Virus record (IMG/VR): IMGVR_UViG_3300017739_000023
Span: 1-47,869 of that record
Direction: 5' to 3' (one strand)
DNA: 47,869 bases
DNA from: a virus
Shown: in pieces, positions 10,401-20,300 of the stretch
Position numbering within the stretch: the stretch's first letter is position 1
Layout of the letters: every line of letters starts with the position of its first letter
The notes under the pieces: model-generated
Databases searched by the model: none
What the model saw: only the letters and a program-made list of their open reading frames with translations
Told to the model about the DNA's origin: nothing
Position numbers and translations under genes: made by a program

Positions 10401-13400
10401 AAGATGATGTACACTATGAATTATTCTAGTGACTTATCTCAAAAAAATAAAATAGAAAAACTTTTAACAGACTTATTGTCTATACAGCTAGATAAGTCTA
10501 AAGCTAGTTTCTCTAGTACGGAAAATATAGTAAGAACTTTTGGAAATCAACCTTTGGGCGGAGCTGGAGTATACGGTCAAAATATAGCTCTATCTGCTTT
10601 AGACAACAATGGTTTACTAAACCACCCTAATGTATCCAACCTACTACAAGCTCAGTTGTCTAGAATGCTTGGTAACGCAGGAACAAAACCTAGAGTATCA
10701 GGAGCTCAGCTTCATATGATACCAGACATAGGTAGTGAAGAAAACCTAAAGTTTTATAAAGATGGCGAGACCGTATTCGCAGAAGTAAAAGTGCCAGAAG
10801 GTTTTGCTAATGTAGGTGATGTCTTAATACATGTGAGAATACCTGCATCAGGACCATATAGTGATTTTGTAGCTAAGGTGGTAGGATATACAGGTAAAGC
10901 TGAGGACGGTAGAAATACAATACTTACTCCTGCTGCTTACATAAAAGCATCTAACGCAGACTTTGATAAGGATATGTTGTTTACCTTTAAAAAGTTTGAT
11001 GGTGATAAACTAACACCAGAGCAAAAGATAATCAACGACATACACGAGCAGTTTACTGATGTAATGTTAAGTGACAACTATCGTGATGCTACAAAAGTAG
11101 AGTTAGATGTTGTAGACATCCAAAACAAAGCTCCATTACAGAGCACCTCTGTTTTTGATAGAATAGATATATTTAATAAAATAAAAAGCTCAAGTGCAAA
11201 CATAGGTCAGTTTGCTACGCTGTCTAAGATGTATGACTTCTTACAAGCTAACCAGAATTTTAATAGGTTAGAAGGTGTAAAAAATAAGATAACTTACACT
11301 ACAACAGATGGCAAAAGAATGTCTTTTAAATCTTTTGGGAACACAATACAAGAGTATAATAATAGAAAGCTTGCTTTAGCTAGTATACTACAAACAGCTT
11401 TAGATGATGGCAAGCATTTTAACATGGGTTACACAGGTATTAATAGAGACAATGCTAATCTAGCAGGACTTATGTTAATGTTTGGTGTGGACTTAAATGA
11501 GACTATGAGCTTCTTCAAGCAAGGTCATGTACAAAGCTTCTTTGAAAGTTTTGCTAATATGAACGATTCTTTCTCAAGAAACAAGCCTTTTGTCTCTAAT
11601 TCTTTGACTGGTAGGCTTAGCGAAGAAATATCAGACTTACAAGATACAGCTAAAAAAACAGGGAAAAAATTTACAAAAGAAATAAACGACTTAAAATTTT
11701 TAACAAAGCTAGCTCAAATGTCTAATCAGATGAGACCTGTTAGAGCTGCTATGTCTTTGATGACATCCAACTTCGGTAATAGCATTTTTGATGTATTAGC
11801 TAACAACGAGTTAATGACTAAAAAGTATAGCACAAAAGAAGATGAGCAGTTATATTTTGACGCACAAGTATATTTAGAAAACCCAATCATAAAACATATA
11901 GTAAGTGTATCTAATGAAATAATATCTGCTAATGATAAGATATCATTCTTTGAAAACTCAAACTTTGTAAAAGATATTAGAAAGGAGGTAGAAATAAACT
12001 ATAACTTAGAAGAGGCAACATTAAACGATAGTAGGGTTGTAGCTGCAGTTAAAGAAGCTAGGAGGTTAGCTAATAACTCACAGCTAAAATATGAATATCA
12101 AACTATAGAAGATGTAAATGGTGTGCTAAAGATGATTGACTTCATGAAGAGTCAGCCAAGAACTTATGCAGATGCTATGCCATTCTTATCAAGAATACAG
12201 CTAAGCTACGACACAGACGGTGTGCCTATAAGAATGGCGCACAACAGAAACTTTGATTCTGCTAATGAGCAGCAGATGAATGAGATTAGAGATGCATTTA
12301 ATTCTCTACCAAAAGAAGTGCAAGACATAATATACGACTACTCCTATATAAATAGCGGACTGTTAGGCCATTCTTTCAATATCGTAGAGCTACTGCCTGA
12401 GAGCTATTACACAAACCCTTTGAATAATTTACAAAACATAGAGCGAGGTGGGTTAATAGAGTCTGCTGTTGTATCTTCTTTTGCACAAAACAATATAAAT
12501 GAGTTTAATTTTTACAATGTAACAAAGAGTAATGTATTTAGAGCTACTCAACAAGATATTTCATTGCCTGATATAGATACAAAGTTTAAAGGAATAAAAT
12601 TAGGATTTCTTCCGTCTATAAAAGAAAAAGACCAAATAATTCCTGAACTTGTGGTTTATCAAGACCAGCTGTATGAAAAGATGTCGGGTGATGAAATGAC
12701 ATACAGTTTATCATCTGACTTGTTGTTGTCTAACGTGTATCAAGGCTCAAAGAGAAATATTGTACCAGGACAAACAGATACTAAACCTTTACCTAATGTA
12801 CCGTTTACACGTATACCAAGTCTAACAGAAAGCAGATTCTTTAGATACAATACAGACACACAAGAGCATTCGGTAATAGAAAACGACAATGTATTAGAGT
12901 TAAGTAGAGATGATGTAGACTTTATAAATAATTTATTTGATGGTCAGTTTCCTGATTACTTTGTAGAGGTACAGCCTGACAATAATGTGGGCAACCAAAA
13001 CAATATTGTAAGAGAGTCTGCTACAGGTATAGAGTTGTTTAGGTATCAGTCAGAGGTAGATGTTGAAGTTGATGAGATATTGACGAATATGAAGATGCAA
13101 GCTAAATTTGCGAACGGTGTAGAATCTTTCAAAGACCAATCTAAATATATATTTAGTCAAATAGTGAATGGAGTAAGAAGTCCAGGCTTTAATGTGTTTG
13201 GTACAGAGCAACAAGCTCAACCTAGGACAGAGGTTCCATTTAGCTTCATATCGTTTTCAGAGACATCAGACGCAAAACTAAGCTGGAAGACTGCTAATGT
13301 AATGCTAGAGAAAGGTGGTTTTAATGTTATGTTAAACAAACTGTCAGAGCTTTATCCTTCAGTCATAGTTGCAAAAAGTAAACCAGAGTTCTTAAAGAAG

Positions 13401-16400
13401 TGGGATGGTTCTAATGACGAGAAGTATGGTGTTGCTTTTAAAGAAGGAATGAGAAGAGTTGTGTGGTGGGCTAATAACAACGCTAAGATAGAAAACGCGC
13501 CACACGAATTCTCACACCATTATATAGATATGTTTAGAGCAGACCCTCTTATACAGCAGGCTATACAAAGATATGGAGAGGAAGAGTTAGTTGATAGAAT
13601 GGGTAAGGCTCACTATAAGAGATATACTAGAAGTGCTTTTGCTCAAACTGTAAGAGATATATGGTTTAGAATACAGCAATTTTTTGGAGCGGCTGACATA
13701 GCTTTGGTAATAGAAAATCATTTTAACAAAGGTGTGGCTCCTACATCTAGACTGCTACCACCAGCTACAGTAAATACAAGAAATACAGAAGTTGTAGGTT
13801 ATAAAAGAAAATCTTATTATGGTGATGTTAACTACCTGAATGACAATCAGTTAATGGATGAGAGTTACATCATGGAAGGTTTGTTGGAGTTAGATGATAT
13901 AGGTGTAGCTCCTAATATTATGTTCAACGAAGGTGGTTTCCAGACATCTATAAATGACATTAGTGAGATTGCAGCTGAAGAAAAAATATACGAAAAACTA
14001 TTTCCTTTGTTCTCTCTAGGTAGCGAGCAACAAGCTATGCAGTTATACTTAAATGGCTCTTCTAGAGCTCAGATTAAAAAATCATTTGGCGTTGAGGTAA
14101 GTGATAACTATGAAGGGTTGTTTGAAAAGTATGAAAGACTATTAGACAGAAGACTGGATGGTAAGTCAAGAGGCTCAAGAAAAAAGATTGCTCTTGTAGA
14201 TGATGTCAAACTAGAGTCTATTAAAGAAAAATTAAACTTAGACCCATCATACTCCACAGAGCTTAAGGAGGCACTACTTTTTGGTAGAGGTTCTGAAACA
14301 GTTCAGGCTGACGCTTCTTTAATTAGAAGAGTTCAGCAGTACATTATGACACAGCAAAGAAACAGAAATCTGTTGATACTAAACAATGGAAGTCAGAATA
14401 ATCAAAATGACTTTATGGATTTAGACGATGTAATATCTATTCTAAATCAGCAACTAAACAATGGAAAAAAATCTGCAGTAGGAAATATATTAAGAAGATT
14501 CTCTGTATCATCAGACCTTTTGTGGAAGGGGTTAAAATCTGATATACAGGCTTTTAGTCTAACTGGAGCAAGAAATAATGTTCTGTCTTTGTTTTTAAAT
14601 AAATCTTTTCAACAAGCGCAAAAACAAGAACAGACTATATCCAATGATTTAGTTGACACCTTTAACAGTGTGTTAAGAAGCAGATTAGAAAACGAGTCAG
14701 ACAAAGCTTATATAAAAAGAATGGCTGACCTTGATAGATACTTAGGTATAAACGTAACCACCAATACAGGTAGAAAGGTTATGGACATACTGAACAGTAA
14801 GGCCAAAGTAACTTTACCAACTGCAGATGGTAGCGTTGATATGACGCTGTCTGAGGCTATACATTTAAAGCTCATTGACGAACAACAAGATGTGTCTATT
14901 GTAGGCCAGAAGTTTATATTTGCTGACACTCAGAATGATGAAAGAGGCACCAGAGAATACACTATAGACGCAAGGTTTGTTGGAGAGCTTACGGCATTGT
15001 TTAAAAGAAGTAATAATAATAGACTGTTAAGAGCTTTTAGACAGACGTTTGCTAAAACTTATAATTATGTAAATCCTGTATATAAGTCATTGTACGGAAT
15101 AGATTTAGATTCTGTAGATGGTTATGTTCCAACACCTAGAGGAGAGATTGTTAAAGACAAAACACAAAAGTTTCAGGCTGAAAATGCTCCAGATATAGAT
15201 GAAAAATCTTTTTTATTACCTAGGGTAGATGATGCTACAAAACCTCTTAGAATAACAGATATATTTTCTTTAACAAACAGATACCAAAGAGAAGTATCGG
15301 AGTTTTCTTCTTACGCTATACCATATAGAAATGCTAAGAATCTTTTAGGCAAATTGTTTAGCAAAGAAAATGTAGACCTAGCATTCTCAAAAGACAACTA
15401 CACAAAAACAGAAGTAATAAATGTTAGAGATGCTTTTGATTTGCAAGCAGACAGGTTCATTAGAAGAAAGATGTTAGAGCAAGGTAATTTAAGAGAGTCT
15501 GAAAGATTTTTTGATGGTCTACTTAATAACTTTACTTTAGCAGTTTTAGGTGCTAACCCTTTTGTTGCTGCAAAACAGTTAGCATCTTTGCCTCTAGCAA
15601 CTAATGTTATAGAGGCTAGGTATTTTAGCGACACAAGATTATTATATGGTGGAACTTTTGCTAAGCTAGTGGCTAAAGGATTATCTAACGTAACTGGTAA
15701 AGTGCCTACAGATGACGCAATAATACAAAGAGCTGTAAAACATAGCACTGTGTTTAGACAAAGATTTACACAGGGTAAAGTAGATGTAGACTTGCAAAGA
15801 GCTTTGGGCCTAAGTCCAACTATAGGTCCATCACGAGTTTCTAGAGGTAAAAGAAGAAGAGCTTTCTATAAGAAGTTTTTCCGTATAGACTTAAACGAGC
15901 AGGGTAATGAAAATTTAAGTGCTCTTTCAGCAAGGCTTGGCGATAAGCAAACATACATGGGTTACATACTTGCTATGGATGCTGCTACTGTAGGAACTAT
16001 ATGGAGAGCTGCAGAGAGAAAAGTTAGTGCAGAAAGACCAGAGCTTGAGTTTGACAGCAAAGAGTATGGTGCTTTAGTAGCTTCTATAGCAGAAGAAGCT
16101 CTGCAAAGAACACAGCCAGTATATGATAAAGCTAGCACTCCTACTCTTTTTGAATTGAGAAGACAAAGGGTGTTTATAAGAGCGCTGACTATGTTCTTTA
16201 CGCAGCGTTCACAAAACTATAATCTTTTAACTGAGGCTTACATAGACTTAAAATATAACAAGCCAGGAGCAAGAGCTAGAGCAAGTAGATTGTTTGCTAC
16301 AGTAGCATTTTTAAGTAGCTTAGTAGTTTCTGGGATAGATGTGCTAAGAGACTTTTTGTTCGGCAGATTAGAAGATGAAGATGAGTCAGCTTTGCTTAGA

Positions 16401-16751
16401 CTTTTCAAAAAGTTTCAAGCGGCTGCTTTGGGTAACTTCCCTGTTATAGGAGGACTTATATCAGATGCAATCAACAGATATTCTGGTTCTTCACAATATA
16501 GAGGACCTATACAAAACCCAATAGTACAAGGTATAGATAATCTAATGTATGGCATCACAGCTACTACTAAGGGAGATTTTGAGGGCGGTGTTTTAAGAAC
16601 AGCAAAAGCCGCTGCACAATTTACTGGAACACCTGTTGTAACACCTATTAGTATACTACAAGAAATACTAGAAGAAGAAGAGCCTGTAAGAGTGCCGTTG
16701 AGAAGGGGCTCAGGTGGACGAGGAGCTGGAAGAAGAGGACTAAAAAGATAG
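4431..16751 (+). CDS. Giant polyvalent virion protein with RNAP-like DxDxD motif
   Basis: A 4106-residue single reading frame, over a quarter of the window. Seen: hydrophobic Gly/Ala segments at about 190-290 and 415-435; a Lys/Glu-rich low-complexity region at about 790-950; HEAAH at 1024-1028; GDVLIHVRIP at 2129-2138 followed by NADFDKD at 2175-2181; a second zinc-protease-type motif HEFSH at 3025-3029; and a C-terminal region ending in a hydrophobic segment (near 3955-3975) and a Gly/Arg-rich tail. Known: NADFDGD, preceded about 35 residues earlier by RxP, is the metal-binding loop of RNA polymerase beta' subunits, and DxDxD loops mark the virion polymerases of crAss-like phages. Inferred: a virion-packaged RNA polymerase fused to protease-like domains, in the style of large polyvalent proteins. 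The second DPBB lysines were not identified, so activity is unproven. Confidence 0.8.
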   Translation: MAEDTQKIRSGSALIEDRQEPAKMNFSQFTMDDVVQFYYNPYADDGNAVKMREVVQEAGYDVQQFRRKFNQEIRPFYKKDGGTIPISNPYTWEQDLEIDALTENAIRRGNTTLMGDMGRTFYNSAFINTAAGIKWADDMVGLASDTYEGKKASPESILAMESMLTWMDKHKADVVRDMGHFTDPGLSINDRMSKMALATAQGFGSLVPVIGGSLVGRVVGLLPALIPGGQKLAMVTSKFGGQAGGALGATLNMMPFMYEAARDQGLSPEEASAFAVPTSLAVGISEMVGLSYISSFAGKALAKQTIKEYAKSQGFKTSIKEFSKSTSVNLKAKAIAANLTAQQKIRIAAQTAPRAFLSGFGVEFIQEGAQYYIEDLGKMIHNYHYKNDGTRAEGDGLFIDHSWQKDLRYSLEEAFVGGIVGGFFGAGTSSGSMVLGKNTRRRLGLQPEIAVDAVAPMFIDALQSGKTKRVQSFFDAVNQAIAQEHISKEEGQIALDKLSEIQRLSSKVWKGMKNKGAMQQVLELYRAVEGTDKAIELLNEKYGVTGGAGIEGDVLEQKLKPLRDLKSRVESLINEISQSDNTTNISKESSDIIGLSEIAQDAASEVTNINTIANIQKAVNYGIAETVNKIQKVYSRKILKAKDQDAKQKLQDEMVARIEEETGISIDQLRANNLTPAFEESTQQGRQRGWRGKSQEENDNKIAENESLLKNNPKEAQDRGINNDSKRISELSLDELIAEIHDGRGTAEHMRQARERLQGENYGGKRIATEEDVDDIIYGRDYKSNERADNVETSKVAKKVKEKVKDADLTEDGQEALNEVNQGDDVRLTKSDFNNKNYGVEPSEDGKYNRDDVEKLARKKEQYLSEQRTKREQELSKQKEADKTKKAEILKGKPTEDAEVEADKPKKKTKKRKTTTKQKQDKSEQLNIFDQQETDESLRQEIEDLFKEDESNKTNFSAGGLSPLLTSDFAFKQFLFERMETLFPELSITQVKDIFNEHGVEMLGKIVANSILISDSATQDTILHEAAHPYVDFLRAIDDKLASQALLLFKNTPLYNRVKNMKGNQFLSEEDLAIEVLVTAMSMDSLKKLKAEFEGVSLSRFEKIKQFIKSAWVRTRALFGKAQFNEIVDVLSSDFLKAKRYKKRVNGKTQYYSGAEITLTQQVNRTLMSTLATLVVNGKSIDINNPAQKNALFKAIENLLTKNLSEQVKGENVVTEETRSRVKEVYRKFLGTILPEQDVNDIMRISDENNYSVGYMLARAYQSNIETMLNNMTISQTQISTVLDTQSEGENVQRKDVLSEKAILPESVSTLLKFLIDEDGNLINDEFARSIISSVAERSSTLEEFKKNLRMASKFDVASGPASSAFMNMIDGMRREDGLPLLNEIYSQSPKNFVSLVYAGNELILKNMTEARESAAKEIAANINKKVKGSPNTFSDAYRRYKTITIDLPTFYDVNTKEGDVGLDAAVELLNKAGVEVTRSQLENSPELSQKNFQSIYFFIEDLAKINEVKGYDIYRAQSARLQALTSATQDVFKHLTSFVGQKNNNKPGVDSTSWAQVIGRQWGELSKTVYNGDIFKDNPYVKRLNDIYNKNGSVTQKDYIAFLDAITGDLDSKEHFDMESNEKLFTELAIFSRGTNEYLQSVGVLADRDVNVFFKTKKITNINTVGKLISEIKRLRAAEISRIKKKYKGDKEAVANVDNYLNPDETKIRRELNEIVSLLRALRKQNEIRTNKILGNLTEEQFALSFYANDLINHFHATRFLIGDHAQFGTVENLEKRVAGVLSPNTQLQSEEDLRIVYLKEESFPVEFFGDILDNTGDSFAMNNLSFQRMVKNQGGKIKKYGLNNKPVAFQLDSEGDLFFWKTSTETITTDLRNTSKAYAFFGQLMDAFESKLGSETKIVFAFESAMKGSKKYLDSGAYLDWKDTYNKSFESETDIDGVQGYKKYQFNQDMLNSLAASITEDVIPFSNIGMQGTVSKNPNVGDIALSNQKMMYTMNYSSDLSQKNKIEKLLTDLLSIQLDKSKASFSSTENIVRTFGNQPLGGAGVYGQNIALSALDNNGLLNHPNVSNLLQAQLSRMLGNAGTKPRVSGAQLHMIPDIGSEENLKFYKDGETVFAEVKVPEGFANVGDVLIHVRIPASGPYSDFVAKVVGYTGKAEDGRNTILTPAAYIKASNADFDKDMLFTFKKFDGDKLTPEQKIINDIHEQFTDVMLSDNYRDATKVELDVVDIQNKAPLQSTSVFDRIDIFNKIKSSSANIGQFATLSKMYDFLQANQNFNRLEGVKNKITYTTTDGKRMSFKSFGNTIQEYNNRKLALASILQTALDDGKHFNMGYTGINRDNANLAGLMLMFGVDLNETMSFFKQGHVQSFFESFANMNDSFSRNKPFVSNSLTGRLSEEISDLQDTAKKTGKKFTKEINDLKFLTKLAQMSNQMRPVRAAMSLMTSNFGNSIFDVLANNELMTKKYSTKEDEQLYFDAQVYLENPIIKHIVSVSNEIISANDKISFFENSNFVKDIRKEVEINYNLEEATLNDSRVVAAVKEARRLANNSQLKYEYQTIEDVNGVLKMIDFMKSQPRTYADAMPFLSRIQLSYDTDGVPIRMAHNRNFDSANEQQMNEIRDAFNSLPKEVQDIIYDYSYINSGLLGHSFNIVELLPESYYTNPLNNLQNIERGGLIESAVVSSFAQNNINEFNFYNVTKSNVFRATQQDISLPDIDTKFKGIKLGFLPSIKEKDQIIPELVVYQDQLYEKMSGDEMTYSLSSDLLLSNVYQGSKRNIVPGQTDTKPLPNVPFTRIPSLTESRFFRYNTDTQEHSVIENDNVLELSRDDVDFINNLFDGQFPDYFVEVQPDNNVGNQNNIVRESATGIELFRYQSEVDVEVDEILTNMKMQAKFANGVESFKDQSKYIFSQIVNGVRSPGFNVFGTEQQAQPRTEVPFSFISFSETSDAKLSWKTANVMLEKGGFNVMLNKLSELYPSVIVAKSKPEFLKKWDGSNDEKYGVAFKEGMRRVVWWANNNAKIENAPHEFSHHYIDMFRADPLIQQAIQRYGEEELVDRMGKAHYKRYTRSAFAQTVRDIWFRIQQFFGAADIALVIENHFNKGVAPTSRLLPPATVNTRNTEVVGYKRKSYYGDVNYLNDNQLMDESYIMEGLLELDDIGVAPNIMFNEGGFQTSINDISEIAAEEKIYEKLFPLFSLGSEQQAMQLYLNGSSRAQIKKSFGVEVSDNYEGLFEKYERLLDRRLDGKSRGSRKKIALVDDVKLESIKEKLNLDPSYSTELKEALLFGRGSETVQADASLIRRVQQYIMTQQRNRNLLILNNGSQNNQNDFMDLDDVISILNQQLNNGKKSAVGNILRRFSVSSDLLWKGLKSDIQAFSLTGARNNVLSLFLNKSFQQAQKQEQTISNDLVDTFNSVLRSRLENESDKAYIKRMADLDRYLGINVTTNTGRKVMDILNSKAKVTLPTADGSVDMTLSEAIHLKLIDEQQDVSIVGQKFIFADTQNDERGTREYTIDARFVGELTALFKRSNNNRLLRAFRQTFAKTYNYVNPVYKSLYGIDLDSVDGYVPTPRGEIVKDKTQKFQAENAPDIDEKSFLLPRVDDATKPLRITDIFSLTNRYQREVSEFSSYAIPYRNAKNLLGKLFSKENVDLAFSKDNYTKTEVINVRDAFDLQADRFIRRKMLEQGNLRESERFFDGLLNNFTLAVLGANPFVAAKQLASLPLATNVIEARYFSDTRLLYGGTFAKLVAKGLSNVTGKVPTDDAIIQRAVKHSTVFRQRFTQGKVDVDLQRALGLSPTIGPSRVSRGKRRRAFYKKFFRIDLNEQGNENLSALSARLGDKQTYMGYILAMDAATVGTIWRAAERKVSAERPELEFDSKEYGALVASIAEEALQRTQPVYDKASTPTLFELRRQRVFIRALTMFFTQRSQNYNLLTEAYIDLKYNKPGARARASRLFATVAFLSSLVVSGIDVLRDFLFGRLEDEDESALLRLFKKFQAAALGNFPVIGGLISDAINRYSGSSQYRGPIQNPIVQGIDNLMYGITATTKGDFEGGVLRTAKAAAQFTGTPVVTPISILQEILEEEEPVRVPLRRGSGGRGAGRRGLKR

Positions 16752-16752
16752 A

Positions 16753-16783
16753 TTGACTTTAGACACTTAATTAACTATATTTG
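16753..16783 (+). promoter_or_regulatory. Bacteroidetes-type promoter
   Basis: TTG at 16753-16755, a 20-nt spacer and TATATTTG at 16776-16783 match the Bacteroidetes -33/-7 consensus (TTTG and TAnnTTTG). It sits immediately after the giant gene's stop and 14 nt before the next ATG, so it would start a separate tail/adhesin transcript with a very short leader. Confidence 0.75.
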
Positions 16784-16797
16784 TAAAATATCACAAA

Positions 16798-17394
16798 ATG
16801 GCAGTAACACCTAGAATAACAATAAAACAAAGCGCTGATTGCGAGAGTATAGTAATATGCGACGTGACAGGAAGCTATAAGGCTACTAGAGAAGGTGGCT
16901 ACGGCTTTCCTAATGTAGATAATGCAGACCACATAACTTTAACAGTAACGCCTCAAGGAGGTACTGCCTCAACAGAAATAACACTTAAGAATGCTGACGG
17001 TACAAACTTTACACCAGGACTAAATTCAGAAGGCGTTTACGAACCATCATGTATTAGATTGAATGCTGGTGATGTAGGTCTTACTTCATTTGCTGATGGT
17101 GTTCACACTTTTGTCTATTCGTCATATAGCACAGCTGATGTCAACGATGGCTCTGAAACAAAAACAATATTTTTTAAGTGTGAAGCTCAAAAGTGTATAA
17201 ATAAAATAGTCATGTCAACTTGTGATGAAGGTTGTCTAGGTTGTGGAGATAGCTTAGTAGACTTAGCCTTTAAGATGAAGGTGTTGTTAGATGCAGCAGA
17301 ATACTCTACCTCTGTAGGAGCCCTAGCTTGTGCTAACAAAATATTGAAAAGAGTACAAGACACTTGTGATAATCACTGTACTAACTGCCACTAA
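16798..17394 (+). CDS. Structural protein with Cys-rich C-terminus
   Basis: A 198-residue protein that is the first gene behind a host-type promoter. Residues 1-135 are beta-rich and immunoglobulin-like in pattern. The C-terminal 60 residues are helical and carry clustered cysteines (CDEGCLGCGD and CDNHCTNCH), which could bind a metal or form disulphides. A similar helix-plus-cysteine arrangement (ECLGDFLCD, then CIRQRFHNICGC) occurs in the next, much larger gene, suggesting that the two share a domain. It is probably a tail or fibre-associated virion protein; no named family is recognised. Confidence 0.65.
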   Translation: MAVTPRITIKQSADCESIVICDVTGSYKATREGGYGFPNVDNADHITLTVTPQGGTASTEITLKNADGTNFTPGLNSEGVYEPSCIRLNAGDVGLTSFADGVHTFVYSSYSTADVNDGSETKTIFFKCEAQKCINKIVMSTCDEGCLGCGDSLVDLAFKMKVLLDAAEYSTSVGALACANKILKRVQDTCDNHCTNCH

Positions 17395-17397
17395 TAA

Positions 17398-20300
17398 ATG
17401 GGTTTAAATAGAAAAAATTTATCATTAACTAATCGAACGTTAACGACACAAAGGTTTGTTGTTAGTCAAACGGGTAGAGACTCGAGGGGTAGAATATTCT
17501 TCGATTTCAAAATTACTTTGGCGAATGTTAGAGATAGGGGTAAAATTTTTATTAGAAGAAACCCTAGAATAACTATTACTGAGACTGCAAACACTGGCTC
17601 TAATAACACATGGAGCTTAACAGTAACAAATACTGCTGGTAGTCCAACTCTCTTAACACCAGGAAAAGCTATATCTTTAAGTGCAAGATTGACTTTGATG
17701 TCAACTTCTAATGAAGACCCAACAGCTTCTGTTTCTTTTGATGTTGCGGTTAAGGTTTTTAATAATAAGACGAGAACACAAAACGCTATATTTACATTAC
17801 CAATAGTTGTTCAGCCAAACTTAGGAGCTGTTCAAACAGATGTAAATTTTGACACAGGCAAGTTGTATGGTATAGATGAAGACTCTGTAAGTCCCGTCAT
17901 AAAAATGGTGTCTAATGCTAGAAGTAGATTTAAAATAAGACTTTTTAATGACACACATAAAATAACAGGTAATGGTTTTATATTTAGAGGTTTTACAGTT
18001 AAAATAACAAGAAAGAAAACCAACAAGAATATAAGGAACAATGTTATCACTATATCTCAGTCTAGAAAAGAGTCTAAAAAATTAGAAGAAGCTATACTTA
18101 GACCAAAACAAAACTTTACTACTGAGTTCGAGATAAACACTAAGGAGCTTAGAGATAAAAATAGAGCAGAAAGACTTGAAGAAGAGTATGATATATCAAT
18201 ATTGCCAGATACAGTAAGTTTCGATGGAGGTCAAAATTTTAAAAGGTTTTCTCAATCTAAATTAATTGGCTCTGCTAGTGCCTTTGCGGTAGCGCAAGCT
18301 ATTAATGTAGATAATATATCTGGTGGTGGTGGTGGTGGTTTTGGTGACGACGATTTTGTAGACGGAACAGGAGAGGATGAAGATGGAAATCAAAACAACA
18401 ATTTTGGTGGTTACCAAAACATAAATCCTTGTAACAATATTGATTGGGGTGGTTTTGCTACTATAACTCAAGAAGATTTAAATATAAATGCACCATCTTC
18501 ACCAAACGCACCTACAGGAGTATTTTTAGATTTAATAGAACTAGCTGGAAATAGCACGGAATTCTTAGGTGTTCAGTTTCCAACCGTTCTATATAGTGGG
18601 CCAACAGCTAGCGGGGGCAATGTACCTGTAAATCAATTTCTTCCTGTTGTTTACACTCTTCAGTTTTTTGCTGACACTAGTACAGGTCTAATTCCATTAG
18701 ATTCAGATAATGCTTTGATAACCCCTGGAGTAACAGACGCTAACAGTATTCCTACCGATATAGCTGAGTATGAAGTACCCAATAGTGTTCAAGATATAGG
18801 AGATAACCCATTTGCTGGTCCTTTAGAAGATTATTTGTTTCCGTATGATATAACCAGTTCTTCACCTTTAAGTGGTAATCATGCACAACAAGCATCTGTT
18901 ATAAATTTAACTAAATTATATTGTAAAACTCAAGCTAACATAACATTTGGTAATCAGGTAATACCAGAGGGGACTCCTATTGTACTTAAAATAAGGTTCT
19001 ATGCTGTCATACCTCCAGGACAATTCAATTCTGGACAAACAATACAGGGTAATTGTTTTCAAGAGTTTACCATCACAGATATCTGTCCGACTATAACGCA
19101 AAACACTCAGATAGATTGTACTGTTATACAGACACCATACAATACTGTAAATCCAGACTCAGTCGTATCAGGAGAAACAGTTCAAATACCATTGACTGCT
19201 CAAGAAGTAGCAACAGATGATGATTCTATTGTAAGTTTTTCAGATTTGGGTACTATAACAAATAATGGAGATGTTACTATAACTATACTTGCATTTGTTC
19301 ATCAACCTACCTTAACAGACCTTACAGCTCAGGTTTCACCGACAACCCACACCTTTAATAGTGGTACGATGTTAAACTCAAACTTTGTACTAGACTATGA
19401 AAACGTAACTCTTTTTGGTCAATACCTTATTAGTTATTCTGTTAGTTTTACGGTGGTTCCTCCAGCTGGATTACTACCTGTCGACCCACCACCTTACACA
19501 TTAACGTGTTCTAGAAGAACTAACGTTCTTATAACCGAGGAGCAAGTAGTATTAGACCCATGCTTAGATAAAACAATATCGACCGTTGTTACAAATGTTC
19601 TTCCAGACATTATATCTAACACTAGTGAGTCATTTTTTGAGGGTCAATTCACGGTAGTAAACTCTGATGGAACTGCTCCATATTCAACTACTATAAACGG
19701 AATTGGTGTATCAAATATCTCTCTATCTAACCCAGCAGTTTTTACTGGCTTAGGTGCTGGTGAGTATTCTATAAATGTTACAGATGCAGATGGTTGTAAG
19801 CAAGTGGCTGCGGTAACAGTGCCTGAAGTTATTAGTTTCGATTGTAATGAATTTGGACCTATAGTAAGTGGTACTGCTGTATCAGAGAGTTTCTTTGGAG
19901 CTAACGACGGCTCTATAAGCATAACTGTTACACAAAACAATACTAGTTCTGTATTTGACTTTACTACAACTTTTCTTTGGAGTAATGGTGCAACAACACA
20001 AAACATATCTGATTTAGCTCCAGGCGCTTATTCTGTGACTGTTACAATAACAGACGGTGTAACTAGCGAAATTTGTACAGACACTACAACTTATACTGTA
20101 TTGACAGGAGACTTGCCAGGTGAAGAAATAGAATCAGAGGAAGAGTTCGAAGACCATACAGTAGAAATTGAAAACGATGGTGGAAATTTTGGAGAACCAC
20201 ACACACAAGAAGAGATAGAGTTACAAGAGGATATAAGTGAATGTTTAGGCGACTTTTTATGTGATATAGAGTACAGATTAGATGTAGGAAAAAGTGTTAA

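Noticed and set aside
10994-11010. FDGDK shortly after the NADFDKD motif as a second catalytic site
   Set aside because: It lacks the NADF context and the upstream RxP element; probably a chance charged loop.
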